A stretch of 64,000 bases of DNA from JBGAJN01 sp044224905 (GTDB lineage: Bacteria > Verrucomicrobiota > Verrucomicrobiia > Limisphaerales > JBGAJN01). Below are positions 45,164-53,684 of this stretch, in pieces. The notes beneath the pieces were generated by a model that saw only the letters and a program-made list of their open reading frames with translations, made no database searches and was not told the origin of the DNA. Position numbers and translations under genes: made by a program. The stretch is taken from NCBI GenBank assembly GCA_044224905.1, contig JBGAJN010000001.1, positions 1,302,001 through 1,366,000 on the forward strand. The letters are read 5' to 3'. The stretch's first letter is position 1. The number at the start of each line of letters is the position of its first letter.

Positions 45164-46533
45164 TTACTTCTGCGCAGTCGTTGGCACGGGCATCTGAAAC
45201 AGAATGTTCGGCCCGCCCGCGGTGCTGCCGCCAAACCACCATTGCGGGTAGCGTCCATCCCACCTCTCGACCCGCGCCTTCTCGACATCGAGCTGTTTTA
45301 GTTGCAGCAGCAAGGGATTCGACTGCGCTTCCTGCGAAGCCTTGTTCACTTCGCGGATCGCTTCCGCTTCAGCTTGGGCGGCGGTTCGGCGCGCGTCGGC
45401 AATTCCTTGGGCCTCACGACGTGCCTTCTCCGCAGTGGCGTTGGCTTCGAGTTCGATGCGTTCATTCTCCTTCTTCTGCGCCTCGAACTTCGCCTCGCTC
45501 ACGACCTTCAACTGCTGTGCGATGAAGGTTTGATCGATCGATTGCTGGATCGCCGGGTTCTCGTAGGTCATGCCGCCGAACATGCCGACCGTCGTGACGC
45601 TGACGCCGCGCGTGAGAAAAAAGTTCGTTACGTCGACCTTCACCGCGTCGGCGATCTCCTGCTTCCGCGTGCGCAACTGATCGAGCGGATATTTCGCAGC
45701 GACTTCAGCGGAGACTTGCTGAATGCGCCCGCGCACTTCCTGATCCATCACCGTCGCGAGCGATCCGCTTGGATACCAGTAGAGGAATTTCGCCGCGTCA
45801 TCCTCGGCAATGAACGCCTGCAGGTGAAGCCCATGCTGAATCCGACGCTGTCGGCGCTCTCGATCCAGATCGCTTTGTCGCTGCGGCGTGCGAGCGTGCT
45901 CAAATGCGGTCCTTGCTCGGTGGTCCACTCGCGCGTCACGGGCGAGCGGTTCACTTTCACAAGGCGCACATTGCCGATCCAATGTCCGTCATGCTCGAAG
46001 CGCCCTTCCTGCGACCAACGGTGCGTGATCTGCACCCGCTTGGTCGCCACCTTGCGTTGCTTCAAGTAGTCCTCGGATTGGAATTTCGCCTGCTGCGTCG
46101 CGTCACCTTCGAGCGGGATGAGGAAACCGGTTTCCGACGTGTCGATTTCGACATACTCCGGTCGGTCAAACGGCTTGATGCAACCCGTCGTCAGGGGCAA
46201 CGGGAGCAACGCGAGCAGCGCAACCTTCCCGAGCTTCTTGGCAAGCGTCGTCTGTGCGAAGACAGAACGAAAAAATCCGCCAACCTTTCGCCACCACGGC
46301 GCAAAACACACAATCGCCGCGCCAACCGTGACTGCCCACGCGATGACCGGAACAGCATCGGCGTAATTCTGCATCGTGCGCAATTTTTCAGCGACGGCTT
46401 CGCCGCCATTGAGTTGTTGCACGGCCAAGGACGAGGTGAGCTTTGGTTGAGTGCTGCTCAACCAAAACCGTTCCGCGGCCCATGCTGTGCCCGTCACTAA
46501 ACCAAACACCACGATTCGTTTCATGCCCTTCAT
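45164..46533 (-). pseudogene. SPFH/band-7 (stomatin/prohibitin-like) membrane protein, split by a frameshift
   Basis: The product is encoded in two frames. The first (from ATG 46533, with GGAG upstream) has two membrane segments, an internal LTTGC lipobox-like motif and the start of the SPFH domain, reaching IESADSVGFSMGFT. The second resumes with FIAEDDAAKFLYWYPSGSLATVMDQEVRGRIQQ and the helical tail ending in TTAQK. Homologous SPFH proteins read continuously across this point, and the frames can be joined by adding one base at about 45817-45828 (around ACCTGCAGGCG). The intact protein would be about 456 residues. It may be a true mutation, a sequencing error or, less likely, programmed frameshifting. 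It lies downstream of the riboswitch. Confidence 0.78.
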
Positions 46534-46567
46534 AACCAACTCCACAATGTGCGCGCGCCCGTGCGCA

Positions 46568-46626
46568 GCGGAATGCGTGAGCACTCCGAGCCGGGCGACC
46601 ACGGGAAGAATGCGCAGGCATTCCGC
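46568..46626 (-). promoter_or_regulatory. Long-range inverted repeat in the leader, possible expression platform
   Basis: GCGGAATGC (46568-46576 on plus) and GCATTCCGC (46618-46626) are perfect 9-nt complements enclosing 41 nt. They lie between the riboswitch aptamer and the SPFH start, 35 nt from the ATG. A second small hairpin, GTCCGC-GTGT-GCGGAC, abuts the aptamer at 46672-46687. Neither has a T-tract, so translational or Rho-dependent control is more likely than intrinsic termination. Confidence 0.45.
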
Positions 46627-46710
46627 CACGCCGGTGCGCGAGCGTTGTTGTTTACGGGGAGACCAGATGGTGTCCGCACACGCGGACCCTAGAGGATCGC
46701 CCTTCCATTT

Positions 46711-46850
46711 GCCGACGAGGTTAGCTGACGGGCTTGGTCCTGGAAGTGACCTTGGCGATGGTTACCCACCGCCGTTCGCCCCGTCCGGAGTTTCCGCTCC
46801 GGAATTTGGGTCCCCCGCATCGTCCGCCAGGAAGGGCGGCCGATTTAGGC
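46711..46850 (-). ncRNA. Cyclic di-AMP riboswitch aptamer (ydaO/yuaA type)
   Basis: On the minus strand the blocks appear in the order known for ydaO/yuaA leaders: 5' GCC of the closing helix, a CCGCC/GGCGG hairpin (46824-46839), GCGGGGGACCCA (46807-46818), a TCCGGAG/CTCCGGA hairpin, GGGGCGAA (46775-46782), a GGCG...CGCC arm (about 46754-46773), and the near-invariant CCGTCAGCTAACCTCG (46716-46731) followed by TCGGC closing the first helix. This class binds c-di-AMP and usually turns genes off. A consensus -35 TTGACA lies upstream on the same strand (46897-46902), but no clear -10 was found. It explains most of the 423-bp gap between the MFS and SPFH genes. Confidence 0.9.
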
Positions 46851-46956
46851 TGCAACTGCTTCAGACGAGCAACCCAATCGCATGTCGGAATCGGTTTGTC
46901 AAATCGCGAGAAAAACAGGCCGTTTCGCGCGTTTATCGGGCGAATGAGGAGCTATT

Positions 46957-48258
46957 TCACGACGTCGTTGGCGGCGCGACGGGTTTGGCGGCGTTGATGC
47001 CGAAGGCGAGGCATCCGGCGAAAACAAACGCGGCGCAGCTGAACATGAGTCCGGCGCGCCAATCGTGTTGCGTGTCGAAGGTGGCGAGCACGTGAGCCAT
47101 GAGCATCGGTTGCAAGGCTGCACCAAAGTTTCCCCACATGTTCGCCCAGCCGAAAATCGGCGCAGTGTGGCGACCGCCGATGTCCTGCATGCAAGCCCAC
47201 GTGGCGGGCAATCCCATGTCAGTGAAAAACGCGACGAGTCCGAACGCCACCGCCACGGCCCACGGCGCGTCGAGGCACAGTGCGAGAATGTAGGCGCCCG
47301 CGGCGAGGAAACGTGTCGAGGCGAGGGGAATCAAACGGCCGAGGCGGACCCCGAATTTTTGCGTGCACAAATCGGTGAGGACGCCGCCGATGGGCAGGCC
47401 TGCGAGTCCGACGGACAGGGCAAGTGTCGAGATGCGGCCGTTGGCGGCGTCATCGAGGTGCTTGGCGTGCTTGAGAAAGTCGGCGAGCGAGTTGATGAGG
47501 AAGGCCCAGCCGACGTTCGAGGAAAGTTGCAGGAACGACATGCACCACAGGCTGCGGCTGCTGAGGACGAGTCGCCACGGGAACGAGGTGGGTTTGCGAA
47601 GAACGTCAACGCTTGCTTCGCCACCCTCGGCGAGGAGCTGTTGTTCGGCGTCGTTGCAACGCGGATGGCTCGCGGGTGTTTCGCGGAACACGTGCCAGAA
47701 AATCGCCGCGGTCAACAAGCCCGCCGCGCCGTAGATCCAACCGGCCCAGCGCCAGTCCGACGCCCAAAGAATGACCGTCGCAGTGAGCAGCGGAGCGGTT
47801 GCGCCACCGATGCGGCCGCCGAGCGAAACCACACTGCTGGCGAGTCCGCGCCAACGAAAATGCGCCCAGCGTTTCAGCAAGCTGCTGCTCGCTGGATACG
47901 CGCCCGCCTCAGCGACGCCGCAGCCGAATCGCGCGAAGGCGAGCGAGGTGAAGCCGGTCGCGAAACTGGTCAACGCCGTGAACGCCGACCACGAGGCAAT
48001 GTAAATGGTCATCAACGCGCGAACGCCGAAGCGTTCCGCAAGCCAGCCGGCGGGCATCTGGGCAAGGGCGTACGCCCAGAAGAACGCGCTCTTGAGCCAC
48101 TCAATTTGTTCGTTGGTGACGTGAACCTGCTTTTCGAAGGAGCTCGATTTAATAATCCACGCGAAGCACGCGCGGTCCACGTACATGAGGAAAGCCGTGA
48201 GGGTGGTGGCGAGCAGCACCGCATGGCGGACGTTGGTAGGGCGCGAGGCGGCGTTCAT
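46957..48258 (-). CDS. MFS transporter, ACS (anion:cation symporter)-like
   Basis: A 433-residue carrier with 12 predicted helices. The N-terminal YVDRACFAWII and WLKSAFFWAYALAQMPAGWLAERFGVR blocks and the FGCGVAEAGAYPASSSLLKRW motif match the ACS family (hexuronate, glucarate, phthalate carriers). IFGWANMWGNFGAALQPML in the C-terminal half is also characteristic. Substrate is probably an organic or sugar acid taken up with protons or sodium. No catabolic genes adjoin it. Its stop lies just upstream of the riboswitch. Confidence 0.87.
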   Translation of the reverse strand: MNAASRPTNVRHAVLLATTLTAFLMYVDRACFAWIIKSSSFEKQVHVTNEQIEWLKSAFFWAYALAQMPAGWLAERFGVRALMTIYIASWSAFTALTSFATGFTSLAFARFGCGVAEAGAYPASSSLLKRWAHFRWRGLASSVVSLGGRIGGATAPLLTATVILWASDWRWAGWIYGAAGLLTAAIFWHVFRETPASHPRCNDAEQQLLAEGGEASVDVLRKPTSFPWRLVLSSRSLWCMSFLQLSSNVGWAFLINSLADFLKHAKHLDDAANGRISTLALSVGLAGLPIGGVLTDLCTQKFGVRLGRLIPLASTRFLAAGAYILALCLDAPWAVAVAFGLVAFFTDMGLPATWACMQDIGGRHTAPIFGWANMWGNFGAALQPMLMAHVLATFDTQHDWRAGLMFSCAAFVFAGCLAFGINAAKPVAPPTTS

Positions 48259-48333
48259 GGTGCGGGACGCCGGTAGTTGAACCGTGAACCACGGCGGGAG
48301 TCGACCAGAAACTTTGCCCTCCGAAGGTGAGGC

Positions 48334-48762
48334 CTACTTGCGCTCGGCGCGGACGAGCAGCACCGGAATGGACGAACGGTGGCGAACTTCGTGAATCGTG
48401 CTGCCGAAAATCAAATCGCCGAGCAAACGATGTCCGTGCGTCGTCATCGCAATGAGGTCACAATGCTCGTGCTTGGCGGTCTTCAGAATCTCCTTGGGTG
48501 GATCGCCGAGGGCGAGGTGGGCCGAGACTTCGATACCCGCGGCGCGCATTTTGGTGGCGATCTTTGCGAGGTAGGCGCGGTCCGCCTTCATTTCTTCAGA
48601 CTCGGCGAGCTTGAGTTGATTGAAATTGCGGGCGACCCAGCCGTCCGCCACGTGCACGAGCAACAACTCGGAGCCGAGGCGCTTGGCGAGTTCCTTCACG
48701 TGCGGAATCAGGCTTTCGTCCGCTCGGCTGTTTTCAAGGGCGACAAGGATTTTGCGATACAT
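48334..48762 (-). CDS. Universal stress protein (UspA family)
   Basis: A 142-residue single Usp domain: YRKILVALENSRADESLI at the start, then the ATP-binding-type signature G-x2-G-x9-G-[ST] in THGHRLLGDLIFGSTIHEVRHRSSIPVLLV. The gene starts 9 bp after the mntH stop on the same strand, so the two form one transcript. This suggests a stress protein co-induced with manganese uptake. Confidence 0.92.
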   Translation of the reverse strand: MYRKILVALENSRADESLIPHVKELAKRLGSELLLVHVADGWVARNFNQLKLAESEEMKADRAYLAKIATKMRAAGIEVSAHLALGDPPKEILKTAKHEHCDLIAMTTHGHRLLGDLIFGSTIHEVRHRSSIPVLLVRAERK

Positions 48763-48771
48763 GGGCGACGC

Positions 48772-50130
48772 TTAAAGGAACCACTTCGTGAACTGATCCA
48801 CCAACAGTTTTCCGTTGAGCACGATGATCACGATCGCGGTGAACCAGGCGAGAAGCTTGATCCACAGTGGGCTTACGAACTCGCCCATTTTTTTGCGGTC
48901 GCTGGTGAACAGGATCAACGGCACGACGGCGAAGGAAAGTTGCAAACTCAGCACAACCTGGCTGAGAACGATCAAGTCGTTGGTGCCTTTCTCGCCGTAG
49001 ATCGCGGTGACGATGACGGCGGGAATAATCGCGAGCAAACGGGTGATCAACCGGCGCAACCACGGGCGCAGGCGGATGTTGAGAAAGCCTTCCATCACGA
49101 TCTGGCCGGCCAGCGTGCCGGTAAGCGTGGAGTTTTGTCCGGACGCGAGGAGAGCTACGGCGAAGACCACACTCGCGAGGGTGACGCCGAGCGTAGGACT
49201 GAGCAGTTTGTAGGCATCCTGAATTTCCGCGACGTCGTGTTGACCGTGCGCGTGAAATGTGGCCGCGCTGACGATGAGAATGGCGGCGTTGATGAAGAGC
49301 GCGAACATCAGTGCCAGTGTCGAGTCGAGCGTGGCGAACTTGATCGCCTCGGCTTTGCCGCTGGCGTTCTGTTCATATTTGCGCGTCTGCACGATTGAGG
49401 AGTGTAGGTAGAGATTGTGCGGCATCACCGTCGCGCCAAGGATTCCGATGGCGACGTAGAGCATCTCGGGATTGCGGATGACTTCGAACTTCGGCACGAA
49501 GCCGCCGAGCACCTCGATCACGTTGGGCTGGGAGAAAATGATCTCGGCGAGAAAGCAGCCGCCGATCGTGAGAATCAGCGTGATCACCAACGCTTCGATG
49601 TAACGAAAGCCTTTGTTCTGGAGAAACATCACCGCCAGCACGTCGAGTGCGGTGAGGCACACGCCCCACACGAGCGGAATTCCGAAAAGCAGGTTCAGCG
49701 CGATCGCGGAGCCGATCACTTCCGCGAGGTCGCACGCGCAGATGGCGATTTCGCACAATACCCACAACGCGATGGACACGGGCTTCGAGTAATGATCACG
49801 GCACGCTTGCGCCAAGTCGCGGCCCGTGACGATGCCGAGGCGTGCCGAAAGCGACTGCAGGAGAATCGCCATCAGGTTCGAAATCAGGATGACGCTCAGG
49901 AGTGTGTAGCCGAATTGTGATCCGCCGGCGAGGTCGGTCGCCCAGTTGCCGGGATCCATGTAGCCCACGGCGACGAGGTAGCCGGGGCCGGAGAAGGCGA
50001 GAAGCTTGCGCCAGAAGCCCAAGTGGTTCGGCACCGTGACCGTGCGGTGGGACTCGGGCAGGCTCGGCGTGACATTCGCCGAATGCCAACCGGCATCGGC
50101 GGCGGGACGTTGTGATTTTTCAGTTTCCAT
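48772..50130 (-). CDS. mntH: Nramp-family Mn2+/Fe2+ transporter
   Basis: About 452 residues from the ATG at 50130; an in-frame TTG 42 nt upstream overlaps the operator and is less likely. Nramp signatures are present: the metal-binding DPGN in helix 1 (GYMDPGNWATDLAGGSQFGY) and MPHNLYLHSSIVQTR in helix 6. Eleven or so membrane helices are visible. Proton-coupled import of Mn2+ is expected. A promoter (TTGACT-N17-TACGCT) and a palindromic operator lie upstream. The N-terminal 35 residues are longer than in E. coli MntH. Confidence 0.92.
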   Translation of the reverse strand: METEKSQRPAADAGWHSANVTPSLPESHRTVTVPNHLGFWRKLLAFSGPGYLVAVGYMDPGNWATDLAGGSQFGYTLLSVILISNLMAILLQSLSARLGIVTGRDLAQACRDHYSKPVSIALWVLCEIAICACDLAEVIGSAIALNLLFGIPLVWGVCLTALDVLAVMFLQNKGFRYIEALVITLILTIGGCFLAEIIFSQPNVIEVLGGFVPKFEVIRNPEMLYVAIGILGATVMPHNLYLHSSIVQTRKYEQNASGKAEAIKFATLDSTLALMFALFINAAILIVSAATFHAHGQHDVAEIQDAYKLLSPTLGVTLASVVFAVALLASGQNSTLTGTLAGQIVMEGFLNIRLRPWLRRLITRLLAIIPAVIVTAIYGEKGTNDLIVLSQVVLSLQLSFAVVPLILFTSDRKKMGEFVSPLWIKLLAWFTAIVIIVLNGKLLVDQFTKWFL

Positions 50131-50143
50131 CTCGACAGGGTGC

Positions 50144-50172
50144 AGCGTAGGTATCGAAAATGTTTGAGTCAA
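50144..50172 (-). promoter_or_regulatory. Predicted mntH promoter
   Basis: Read on the minus strand, TTGACT (50172-50167) and TACGCT (50149-50144) are separated by 17 bp, giving transcription toward mntH with a start about 6-8 nt before the ATG at 50130. The -35 adjoins the palindrome at 50171-50203. Confidence 0.6.
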
Positions 50173-50203
50173 ATAAAATAGTTAGACATGACTATATTTA
50201 TTT
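50171..50203. promoter_or_regulatory. Probable metal-dependent (MntR/DtxR-type) operator
   Basis: AAATAAAATAGT (50171-50182) and ACTATATTTATTT (50191-50203) are inverted repeats of 12-13 nt (one-base bulge) around TAGACATG. The AT-rich site touches the -35 of mntH, and the core TTAGACATGACTA resembles MntR-type sites. It is also only 20 bp from the DUF971 start. The regulator gene is not in the window. Confidence 0.6.
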
Positions 50204-50222
50204 CCGCCGCTAGTGTGAAGCG

Positions 50223-50528
50223 ATGCGACCAGCGGATCTGCAGCAAATCGGTGACGAACTTGCCATCAAGTGGGACGATGGCAGCGAGAGCTTCGTGAAA
50301 CTGGAGGCGATGCGTCGCGCGTGCCCATGCGCGGGTTGCATGGGGGAGACGGACGTGATGGGAAATCTCTACAAGGGACCGGAAAAAACCCTCACGCCGG
50401 CGTCATTCCGCTTGCTGCGATTGGCCTCGGTCGGGGGATATGCCTTGCAACCGTTCTGGGGCGACGGGCATTCGTCGGGACTCTTTTCCTTCGACTACCT
50501 GAAGCGAATCGCCGACGCGCAGGCTTAG
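50223..50528 (+). CDS. DUF971 protein
   Basis: A 101-residue protein equivalent to the N-terminal domain of gamma-butyrobetaine hydroxylase. It has the RRACPCAGCMGE cysteine cluster and the VGGYALQPFWGDGHSSGLFSFDYL block. Free-standing DUF971 proteins are small, probably metal-binding, and are often linked to Fe-S or Mrp-type genes; exact function unknown. It is divergent from mntH and shares the operator region. Confidence 0.88.
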   Translation: MRPADLQQIGDELAIKWDDGSESFVKLEAMRRACPCAGCMGETDVMGNLYKGPEKTLTPASFRLLRLASVGGYALQPFWGDGHSSGLFSFDYLKRIADAQA

Positions 50529-50553
50529 CTGCGCGTCGGGCGACTGCGGAAAC

Positions 50554-52254
50554 TTACGCCGGCGGATTTTCTTGAGCGGGCGCTTCAGGCGCATGCTCGG
50601 CGGAAACGGGCGCGACTGCACTCGGGGATTCCGAGGCGACAGCGGCTTCCACCGCGGCAGGCGCGATGATTTCGACAGTGTTGGCTTCCGCTGTAGGAGC
50701 AGCGGCCGCGGCGGGCGTTCCGGCCTTGGGCGCTTTTTCCGGACGCGGCATCGGCTTCTTTGCCGTTTCCAATCGGCCGTTGGCGAATTCGATCACGTGA
50801 CCCTGGTGAATGAGCCAGTGCAGATCGCTCGTGACGGCGGCTTGTTCCGGAGTCTGCTCGGGCGTCGCCGGGGCAACCGGCGCTGCGGGTGCGCCTTCTG
50901 CGGCAGGCGCCGGGGCAGGCGCCTCGACGGGCTTCGGAGCGGGGGCGAGCGCGTTGAGCAAATCACGCCGCGTGCACTTGGTCTTCGAGTTGATGAAATC
51001 GATGATCTTCTTCACGCCGTCGGAGACGGGCGTCGCTTCGAGATCGAGGAAATGCGGGCGCGCCACCGAGACGTGCGTGACTGTCTTGTTCACCTTGAAG
51101 AACGACAGGCCGTCGTGCGCGAACTGCTTGCTCAGCGTGTTCGCCATTTTCAACGGGAAGTGGGCTTGTTCGTCCCAGGCTCGGCGCATCAACGCTTGCA
51201 AGCCTGGCGAGCGTACTTCGCGGCGCGCTGCGGTCGTGAGCGTGTGCGATTCGACCTGCCGGATGACGTTGGGCAGATGCGTGGCGCGGAAATGTTTCTC
51301 CACTTCTTCGCGGTTCGGCAACTTCGGCGCCTCGGGGACGTTGAGGCAGATGAACTCGGTCTTGAAGCTTTGCTCCTCGACCCATTTCTTTACGACTTCC
51401 TCGTCCTTGACGATCTTGACACGCGCCTTGAAGGCATCGAACGGCATCCGGCCGAAACGCTCGGCGTGCAGTTTGCGCAGTTTGTTTTGGTAATCGTGAT
51501 AATTCGGCGGGCCGAGGATCACACCGCTGAAGCCGCACTGGGCGACGAACGTGTAAATGCCCTTCGGTGGATCGCACGGGGAGCGTTCGGCTTGGTAAAA
51601 CGTGTTGAAATGCTTCGTCAGCACGTGCGCAACGGCCTCGGCTTCGGACAACCACACGGTGTCGTCGAGACTGCACACGAACAGCGGCTGTGCGATGGTT
51701 CCATCGGGCTTCTTCACCACGGTGAATTGCGCGTGATATCGTTCCGGCTTCTTGAGAATCAGCGCGGCGATTTCGAACAAAGGATAAGCGCGACCAGTGA
51801 GCTTGATCTGACGGGCAATTGAATCCACGCCCGCTTCTTCAGGGAGCAATTCCACCTTCAACTCCGGCAACGGAGCGAGCGGCTCGCGGCGTTCGTCACG
51901 GCGATCATCGCGGCGCGGACCGCCACTACGACCGCGGAAACCGCCGCGATCGCCACCGGGACCAGCCGGACGCGGACCGCCAAATGAGCGTCCACCGGGA
52001 CGGGCGCCACCTGCAACCGGACCGCCGGGGCGCGGGGCACCGCCATCACGACGAGGAGGCGGACCATCGCGCCGCGGACCGCGCCGTTCGCCACCGCCGC
52101 CGGGGCCACCTCGACCGCCGAAGCTGTCGCGGCGCGGACGATCTTCGCTTTCGCCTTTAAAATTGGCGTAGCGGTTCACGTCTGGCGCTTGCTTGGCCCA
52201 CGCGGGCAAAAAGTGCAGTTCCAGATCCATCTCGTTCTCTGAGGGAGTGCTCAT
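50554..52254 (-). CDS. Conserved protein with RGG/Pro-rich N-terminal region
   Basis: A 566-residue protein with three parts. Residues 38-125 are a low-complexity stretch rich in Gly, Arg, Pro and Asp (GGRGGPGGGGERRGPRRDG-type, RGG-box-like). A central folded region (about 130-420) contains WLSEAEAVAHVLTKHF, FYQAERSPCDPPKGIYTFVAQCGFSG and YQNKLRKLHAERF. The C-terminal third is an Ala/Pro/Glu-rich linker with a short helix-turn segment (SDLHWLIHQGHVIEFANGRLET). I recognise similar architecture in verrucomicrobial hypothetical proteins but no function. The RGG-like arm and the C-terminal winged-helix-like segment suggest RNA binding; inference. Confidence 0.7.
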   Translation of the reverse strand: MSTPSENEMDLELHFLPAWAKQAPDVNRYANFKGESEDRPRRDSFGGRGGPGGGGERRGPRRDGPPPRRDGGAPRPGGPVAGGARPGGRSFGGPRPAGPGGDRGGFRGRSGGPRRDDRRDERREPLAPLPELKVELLPEEAGVDSIARQIKLTGRAYPLFEIAALILKKPERYHAQFTVVKKPDGTIAQPLFVCSLDDTVWLSEAEAVAHVLTKHFNTFYQAERSPCDPPKGIYTFVAQCGFSGVILGPPNYHDYQNKLRKLHAERFGRMPFDAFKARVKIVKDEEVVKKWVEEQSFKTEFICLNVPEAPKLPNREEVEKHFRATHLPNVIRQVESHTLTTAARREVRSPGLQALMRRAWDEQAHFPLKMANTLSKQFAHDGLSFFKVNKTVTHVSVARPHFLDLEATPVSDGVKKIIDFINSKTKCTRRDLLNALAPAPKPVEAPAPAPAAEGAPAAPVAPATPEQTPEQAAVTSDLHWLIHQGHVIEFANGRLETAKKPMPRPEKAPKAGTPAAAAAPTAEANTVEIIAPAAVEAAVASESPSAVAPVSAEHAPEAPAQENPPA

Positions 52255-52387
52255 TCAGTTAAATAGCGTGCCAGCATGGGCGAGTGCGCGCCGGAATGCA
52301 AGCATCCGCTGGGGTTGGAAAGCACGTCTTCCGCAGGCCGCTTTTGCAGGGAATTCGCGGAATTGGAGTGTTGTTGTGGCTTAGAAT

Positions 52388-53662
52388 CTACCGAAACAGC
52401 GAGAAGCCGACGCGGAAGATGGAACTCCGCTGGTTGTAGCTGAGCAAACTTTCGCCGTAGCCGGTAAAATATTGGGCGTAGAGGAACGCGCTCGAACTCA
52501 ACGCCGGAATTCCGAAGAGCGGATATGACAGTCCGAGTTCCGCACTGCCGTGGCGAAGCCCGTCGGCCGCGTGGAGCATGGACGTGAAGAGGAGTGAACG
52601 TTCCCAACCCGCGACGACGCGCAGTTCCACGTGGCCGCGATAATTTCCGATGTCGCGATTGTCGCTCAGATCGCCAAGGTAAACCCAGCCGCGCGGCGTG
52701 AGCGAGAGCTGAAAGCCATCCGGTTCGCCGAACGTCAGGCTGGGACGAAGGTAAGCGATGTTGATGCTGCGTGAGGAAAGGCCGTCACGGCCGTTCGACT
52801 CGTGCTGCACGCCGCCCGCGAGGTCGAGTCGGAACCAGTCCCGCCATTCGCCGCGTTCCACCATGCGCAGCGAGCAGAGCAGCTCCGGCTTGTAATTGCT
52901 GTCGAAGAACGGCGCGGACGGTTTGTTCCAATCCCACAAAGAGACCTGTGTGTAACCCGCGAAGAGATTCGTCATCAGCGGAACCCGTTCCGCCATCCAA
53001 CCTTCGTCGAGAAACAACTGATACTTGAAACTGATCTGGAACTTTGCGTTCGGCGACTTCGTGCCCGCGATGAAATAAAGCGGTTCGTGCGGGAAAAAAT
53101 GGGCCTTGAAGAACTCCACCGGATCCATGGGCTTTGCTCGAGGCAAGGCTTTGACGCTGGTGACCTCATTGGTTGCGGCGGTCAGCGACGAGGAAGTCGT
53201 CGGCAATTTCGCCACGATGGCGGGAACGATTTCCAGCGCGAGTGGATTGGCTCCGGGTTGCTCGAATGCCAGCCACGCGCGGCCAATTACGCCAGCAGGT
53301 GCTTCAAGGAGATATTCCCGACGGGCGAATCCGCCGGCGGCAATTACGGCGTCGCCCGCGTCCGCCGGATTGCGCAACGTGAGTTCGCGCACGCCATCGT
53401 AGTGCGGAACTTGAATGCGACATTTGACCGTCACGGGAAATTGCTTCGTGACTGGCGAGCCCGTCGGGTTCAGGAAATTCAACCACACGCTGACGCGGTC
53501 GCCGGCTTTCATTTGGGCCGCCGCGACCGTCCACACCGGCGGAACGTCCTGTCCGCGTGCGGAAGAAATCACCAGCACGGCGGCGAGCAGGCAGGCGAAC
53601 ACGCCGGCGAATCGGCGGGCAATGAATGCGAAAGCGGGCGAGGCGGAGCGGGTGGGGGACAT
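52388..53662 (-). CDS. pldA: Outer-membrane phospholipase A (PldA-like) with extra N-terminal domain
   Basis: 424 residues from the ATG at 53662 (an in-frame TTG lies 30 nt upstream). The signal peptide is at about 12-38. Residues 40-175 form an additional beta-rich periplasmic domain not found in E. coli PldA. The C-terminal 250 residues are the beta-barrel, with catalytic H287 and S289 in GGVQHESNGRDG and N301 in SRSINIAYLRP; the spacing (H-x-S, then N 12 residues after S) is exactly that of OMPLA. The chain ends in aromatic FSLFR, as expected for an outer-membrane barrel. It hydrolyses phospholipid ester bonds when dimerised with calcium. Confidence 0.88.
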   Translation of the reverse strand: MSPTRSASPAFAFIARRFAGVFACLLAAVLVISSARGQDVPPVWTVAAAQMKAGDRVSVWLNFLNPTGSPVTKQFPVTVKCRIQVPHYDGVRELTLRNPADAGDAVIAAGGFARREYLLEAPAGVIGRAWLAFEQPGANPLALEIVPAIVAKLPTTSSSLTAATNEVTSVKALPRAKPMDPVEFFKAHFFPHEPLYFIAGTKSPNAKFQISFKYQLFLDEGWMAERVPLMTNLFAGYTQVSLWDWNKPSAPFFDSNYKPELLCSLRMVERGEWRDWFRLDLAGGVQHESNGRDGLSSRSINIAYLRPSLTFGEPDGFQLSLTPRGWVYLGDLSDNRDIGNYRGHVELRVVAGWERSLLFTSMLHAADGLRHGSAELGLSYPLFGIPALSSSAFLYAQYFTGYGESLLSYNQRSSIFRVGFSLFR

Positions 53663-53684
53663 ATTGGGTAACGCGGGCTGCCGT

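Noticed and set aside
46634..46660. GTAAACAACAACGCTCGC in the SPFH leader, resembling a tmRNA tag region
   Set aside because: There is no tRNA-like acceptor structure, and the surrounding sequence is explained by the riboswitch leader.
46750..46775. GGCGATGG sequence resembling the start of a fluoride riboswitch
   Set aside because: It is on the opposite strand of the c-di-AMP aptamer, forms one of its arms, and the rest of the fluoride consensus is missing.
46957..48258. MFS gene as a riboswitch target
   Set aside because: It lies upstream of the aptamer on the same strand, so the leader cannot control it in cis.
50131..50172. Upstream TTG start for mntH adding 14 residues
   Set aside because: It would place the start inside the -35 element and operator; the ATG at 50130 fits the promoter.
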